A model generated the notes under the pieces. That model saw only the letters and a list, made by a program, of their open reading frames with translations. It was not told the DNA's origin and made no database searches. This document shows, piece by piece, positions 5,909 through 8,396 of a stretch of DNA of 8,396 nt. The position numbers and the translations under genes are program-made. Location of the stretch: NCBI GenBank assembly GCA_024681495.1, contig JAILAS010000109.1, forward strand, positions 1-8,396. The letters run 5' to 3'. The stretch comes from Eubacterium sp. GTDB taxonomy: Bacteria; Bacillota; Clostridia; Lachnospirales; Lachnospiraceae. Position 1 is the first letter of the stretch. Each line of letters starts with the position of its first letter.

Positions 5909-7664
5909 CCTGAAAATCGTATGCCTCTACCCTCACCTCCACGGACTTCATGCCGCGGAATTCGTTTATGAGGGGATAATAACAAAACTTAATCTTTTTA
6001 GTGCCGCGTCCCACCATAAGCTCGTCGAGGGCCTCCGCTCCGTACGCCTCCTCGTATCCCTCGAGGAATTCGCCCGCATCTTTAAACAGCAGTCCGCTCG
6101 TACGTTTCCCATCGGCCGTCAATATGACGAACTTCAGATACTGGCCCTGCTTGCCGATTCGGCGGGCCTGCACGAACACGGCGTCCTTCTGCGCGAAGAC
6201 GGGCTTGGAATTGCCGTTTCCCGTGGGCTCAAGCACCTCCAGGTCGTCGATAAGCTTCCCGGTGATATATGAAACGGGCATGTTCACATCGATGACGCGG
6301 ACCGGCATGAGGTCCTCGTCCGTAAGGGTCTCGTTCTCGTTCAGACGCCTGCGGAGCTCGTCCACATTGCTGCGCAGAAGGGAGAAGCCGGCAGCCATGG
6401 GATGACCTCCGAACTTCGTGAAAAGCTCCTTCACGCGGCTCATCTCCTCGAACATCGAGTATGCCTCTATGGAGCGGCCCGAGCCCTTCACCTCCTCGCC
6501 CCGTCCGGTAATGACGAGCGACGGCTTGTTGTACCTCTCGCGGAGCCTGCCGGCAATTATACCGGCGATGCTCTCGTGTATGTCGGGGAGGTGCACCACC
6601 AGCACGTGATCGGTCGCGTAGTCTCCGCCCTCTATCATCTCCACGGCGGCATCCACTCCCTGAGACGTCATGTCCTTTCGGTCGGAGTTTAGATCCACCA
6701 GCTCCCCGGCCAGCTCATAGGCACGGTCGCCATCTTCGGTGGACAGAAGCTCCATGGCCTTCATTGCGGAATCCAGCCTGCCCGTGGCGTTGACGCACGG
6801 ACCGAGGACGAAACCGAAGTGATAGGCGTTAACCTTCTCGATGTCGTTAACATTGATGAGGGCCCGAAGGCCGGGGTTTTGGGTGTCGTTTATCCTCTCG
6901 AGGCCATACCTGACGATTATCCTGTTCTCGTCCTTAAGCTCCATCACGTCGCCCACCGTGGCGAACGCCGCGTTCTCGAGGAACTCGAGAGGCTCGTCCT
7001 TGTCGCGGCCCACACGCGCGTAGAGCACCTGCAGGACCTTCATGGCGACAACGGCCCCGCAAATTTCCGGGAAGGGATATCCGCAGTCCTCTCTCTTGGG
7101 ATCGACGACGGCGTCCGCGGGCGGCAATATCTCCCGCTTCCCGTCAGGACCCTCCTCGAACGGCACCTCGTGGTGGTCGGTGACGATGACCGAAAGCCCT
7201 TTCTCCTTCGCATACGCGATCTCGCTGAAGGCCGCGATACCGTTGTCACAGGTGACGATGAGCTTTCTTCCGTCGTCGATGGCGTCGTCTATCAGCCCCA
7301 TGCTGAGGCCGTAGCCGTCCGTAATCCTGTGAGGTATAGCGTAGTCCACATTGGCGCCCAGTTTGGAGAGACCGCGGTACAGGATGTAGGTAGAGTTCAC
7401 GCCGTCGATATCGTAATCGCCGATAATGCGCGTGGGCGTGCCCTCGTCTATGGCCTTAACCATGATGTCACAAGCCTTGTCAACGTCAGCAAGGAGCCCC
7501 GGATCGTAAAGATCCGAAAGGCTCCCGTTAAGATATTTATCCAGTCCGTCGGGATCAACACCTCTGTTGATGATGACCCTGACGACGACCGGATCTATAT
7601 TATATTTTTTAGCAAGTCCGAAGAAATCTGCATTTTTGCAGCGGACCATCCACTTCTCTCTCAT
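5895..7664 (-). CDS. recJ: Single-stranded-DNA-specific exonuclease RecJ (DHH/DHHA1)
   Basis: A 5'-3' single-strand exonuclease of recombination, mismatch and base-excision repair. It has 589 residues, close to E. coli RecJ (577). DHH-domain motifs in order are DYDIDG (83-88), CDNGI (139-143), TDHHE (162-166), VDPKREDCGYPF (187-198) and ATVGD with Asp239, all metal-site motifs intact. DHHA1 follows: GPCVNATGRL (288-297), GSGRSIEAYS (394-403), GGHPMAAGFS (419-428). The last part (about 470-585) is the OB-like domain opening with LEPTGNGNSKPVF (478-490). One small deviation is ICGAVVA (201-207), where GAGVA is commoner. The start MREKWMV is typical; GGGAGG lies 11 nt upstream. Only 39 nt separate it from the upstream trigger-factor-like gene, and the permease overlaps its end, so the three are likely an operon. 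A GCCTC/GAGGC pairing (7696-7700 with 7676-7680) could partly hide the ribosome site. Confidence 0.96.
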   Translation of the reverse strand: MREKWMVRCKNADFFGLAKKYNIDPVVVRVIINRGVDPDGLDKYLNGSLSDLYDPGLLADVDKACDIMVKAIDEGTPTRIIGDYDIDGVNSTYILYRGLSKLGANVDYAIPHRITDGYGLSMGLIDDAIDDGRKLIVTCDNGIAAFSEIAYAKEKGLSVIVTDHHEVPFEEGPDGKREILPPADAVVDPKREDCGYPFPEICGAVVAMKVLQVLYARVGRDKDEPLEFLENAAFATVGDVMELKDENRIIVRYGLERINDTQNPGLRALINVNDIEKVNAYHFGFVLGPCVNATGRLDSAMKAMELLSTEDGDRAYELAGELVDLNSDRKDMTSQGVDAAVEMIEGGDYATDHVLVVHLPDIHESIAGIIAGRLRERYNKPSLVITGRGEEVKGSGRSIEAYSMFEEMSRVKELFTKFGGHPMAAGFSLLRSNVDELRRRLNENETLTDEDLMPVRVIDVNMPVSYITGKLIDDLEVLEPTGNGNSKPVFAQKDAVFVQARRIGKQGQYLKFVILTADGKRTSGLLFKDAGEFLEGYEEAYGAEALDELMVGRGTKKIKFCYYPLINEFRGMKSVEVRVEAYDFQDEQS

Positions 7665-7703
7665 GGAATGTTACGCCTCCCGGCGATTAATCTGAGGCCT
7701 GTC

Positions 7704-8396
7704 TTACTCTGCGTCTCCCGAAGCGTCGGACTCGGAAACGTAAGTGATGTTGGCTGCAGCCTTGATCTGATTCCACATCTCAAGGTTAAGAGCTGCATCG
7801 TTGAAGTCTTCCTCTCCGATTTCGGTAATGAAAGAATCAACGTCCTCGTATCCGTACGCACTGAGGAACTCGTCGACGTCACTGTAACCATAGTACTCGA
7901 TGTAGTCGAGCATGAACGCGTCGACCATCTCGTCGGTGAGCTCAAGCCCCATGTCCTGAACAATGGCCTCTCTGATGAGCATCTGAGGAACGTAGGAAGA
8001 GGTAAGCTCTTCTACCATTGCCTCCTTATATGCGTCTGCGGATTCATATCCGTAGTAGTTCTGAATAAATGTATCGAGGTCCATGCCGTAGTAGGAAGCG
8101 TACTCCTCCTGAGTTGCCATATAAACCTCTGCGTAGTAGTCAACGAGGCCCTCGGGAAGGGTGTCGCTAACGGTGCAGTTCGCATATACCTGAGACTCGA
8201 TGGCGGAAGAAACGCCGTCGTCGGTATCCTGCTCAGCCGTGGCCTTAACCTGCTCCCAGATGTACTCGTCATAATCTGCGGTGGTGGTGTACTCGCCGTC
8301 GGTGTACTCCTCTACGAAGTCATCGGTGTACTCGGGAACCGTCTCCTCATCCTCGAGGATGTAGTTTACGGTTACGGTGAAGACTGCGTCTTTACC
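7704..8396 (-). CDS. Trigger-factor-like peptidyl-prolyl isomerase, C-terminal 230 residues (5' end beyond the window)
   Basis: The minus strand is open from the right edge to TAA at 7704-7706, so the ATG at 8120 is internal. The first visible residues, GKDAVFTVTVNYI, then an acidic stretch and PEYTDDFVEEYT, match the end of the FKBP-type PPIase domain and its exit in trigger factors (typically GK.A.F.V.V..I.E...PELDDEF). The rest resembles the helical chaperone C-domain, which cradles unfolded chains. It is very acidic and Tyr-rich with recurring YG units (YYGMDLDTF, YYGYESADA, YYGYSDVDEF, AYGYEDVDSF) and ends VSESDASGDAE. Such acidic versions in Lachnospiraceae are often annotated as secreted or lipoprotein foldases rather than the ribosome-bound Tig; the N-terminus, which would decide (signal peptide/lipobox versus GFRxGKxP), is outside the window. 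It is the first visible gene of the recJ operon. Confidence 0.8.
   Translation of the reverse strand, partial: GKDAVFTVTVNYILEDEETVPEYTDDFVEEYTDGEYTTTADYDEYIWEQVKATAEQDTDDGVSSAIESQVYANCTVSDTLPEGLVDYYAEVYMATQEEYASYYGMDLDTFIQNYYGYESADAYKEAMVEELTSSYVPQMLIREAIVQDMGLELTDEMVDAFMLDYIEYYGYSDVDEFLSAYGYEDVDSFITEIGEEDFNDAALNLEMWNQIKAAANITYVSESDASGDAE

Noticed and set aside
5646..6272. 208-codon plus-strand frame across the recJ/permease junction
   Set aside because: It is antisense to two well-supported genes, with no ribosome site and no family resemblance.
7676..7700. Hairpin between the trigger-factor-like gene and recJ as a terminator
   Set aside because: The loop is long, the stem weak and there is no U-tract; the pairing overlaps the recJ ribosome site.
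7661..7963. 100-codon and nearby frames opposite or within the trigger-factor-like gene
   Set aside because: Ser/Thr/Arg-rich out-of-frame readings of a continuous, recognisable coding frame that extends to the window edge.
8118..8120. ATG at 8120 as the start of the trigger-factor-like gene
   Set aside because: The frame stays open upstream to the window edge and the upstream residues match the end of a trigger-factor PPIase domain, so this Met is internal.

Overview
The window looks like chromosomal DNA of an anaerobic Clostridia-class Bacillota, probably Lachnospiraceae-like. The signs are a multi-cofactor, cysteine-rich Old Yellow Enzyme of the gut/rumen enoate-reductase type (26 Cys in 649 residues), strong AAGGAGG/GGGAGG ribosome binding sites, a trigger-factor-like protein with a very acidic, tyrosine-rich C-terminus, and housekeeping genes of Firmicute type. 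The assignment is inference from protein style, not from a marker gene. No rRNA, tRNA, CRISPR array, transposase or phage gene is visible.

Layout from the right edge, all on the minus strand: the C-terminal part of a trigger-factor-like peptidyl-prolyl isomerase (7704-8396, runs off the window), recJ (5895-7664) and a ten-TM DMT/EamA permease (4985-5908) that overlaps recJ by 14 nt. These three read as one transcription unit. Then comes a separate 48-codon gene (4734-4880) that has a near-ideal Shine-Dalgarno, a structured leader and a possible promoter of its own.

In the centre is a plus-strand gene for a 649-residue FMN/4Fe-4S/FAD ene-reductase-type flavoenzyme (2696-4645). It converges on the 48-aa gene, and both share one strong bidirectional terminator (4685-4723). 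It diverges from a LysR-type regulator (1596-2501). The intergenic region holds two back-to-back promoter candidates that share a single -35 palindrome, plus an 18-bp dyad. The dyad lies about 66 bp upstream of the predicted flavoenzyme start and over the predicted lysR start, the classical position for a LysR recognition site.

On the left, on the minus strand downstream of lysR, are dtd (1104-1556) and folC (1-1100, cut by the left edge). They follow each other with 39-nt and 3-nt gaps and may be co-transcribed with lysR.

Functionally there are two layers. One is a housekeeping scaffold: protein folding, recombination/repair, tRNA proofreading and folate polyglutamylation. The other is an inserted regulator-enzyme module (LysR + flavoenzyme, next to the orphan small protein and perhaps the permease). 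It probably reduces an unsaturated organic substrate as an inducible or respiratory side reaction. The substrate cannot be read from the sequence. The most novel-looking items are the 48-aa gene, the atypical active-site segment of the flavoenzyme, and the compact divergent control region.
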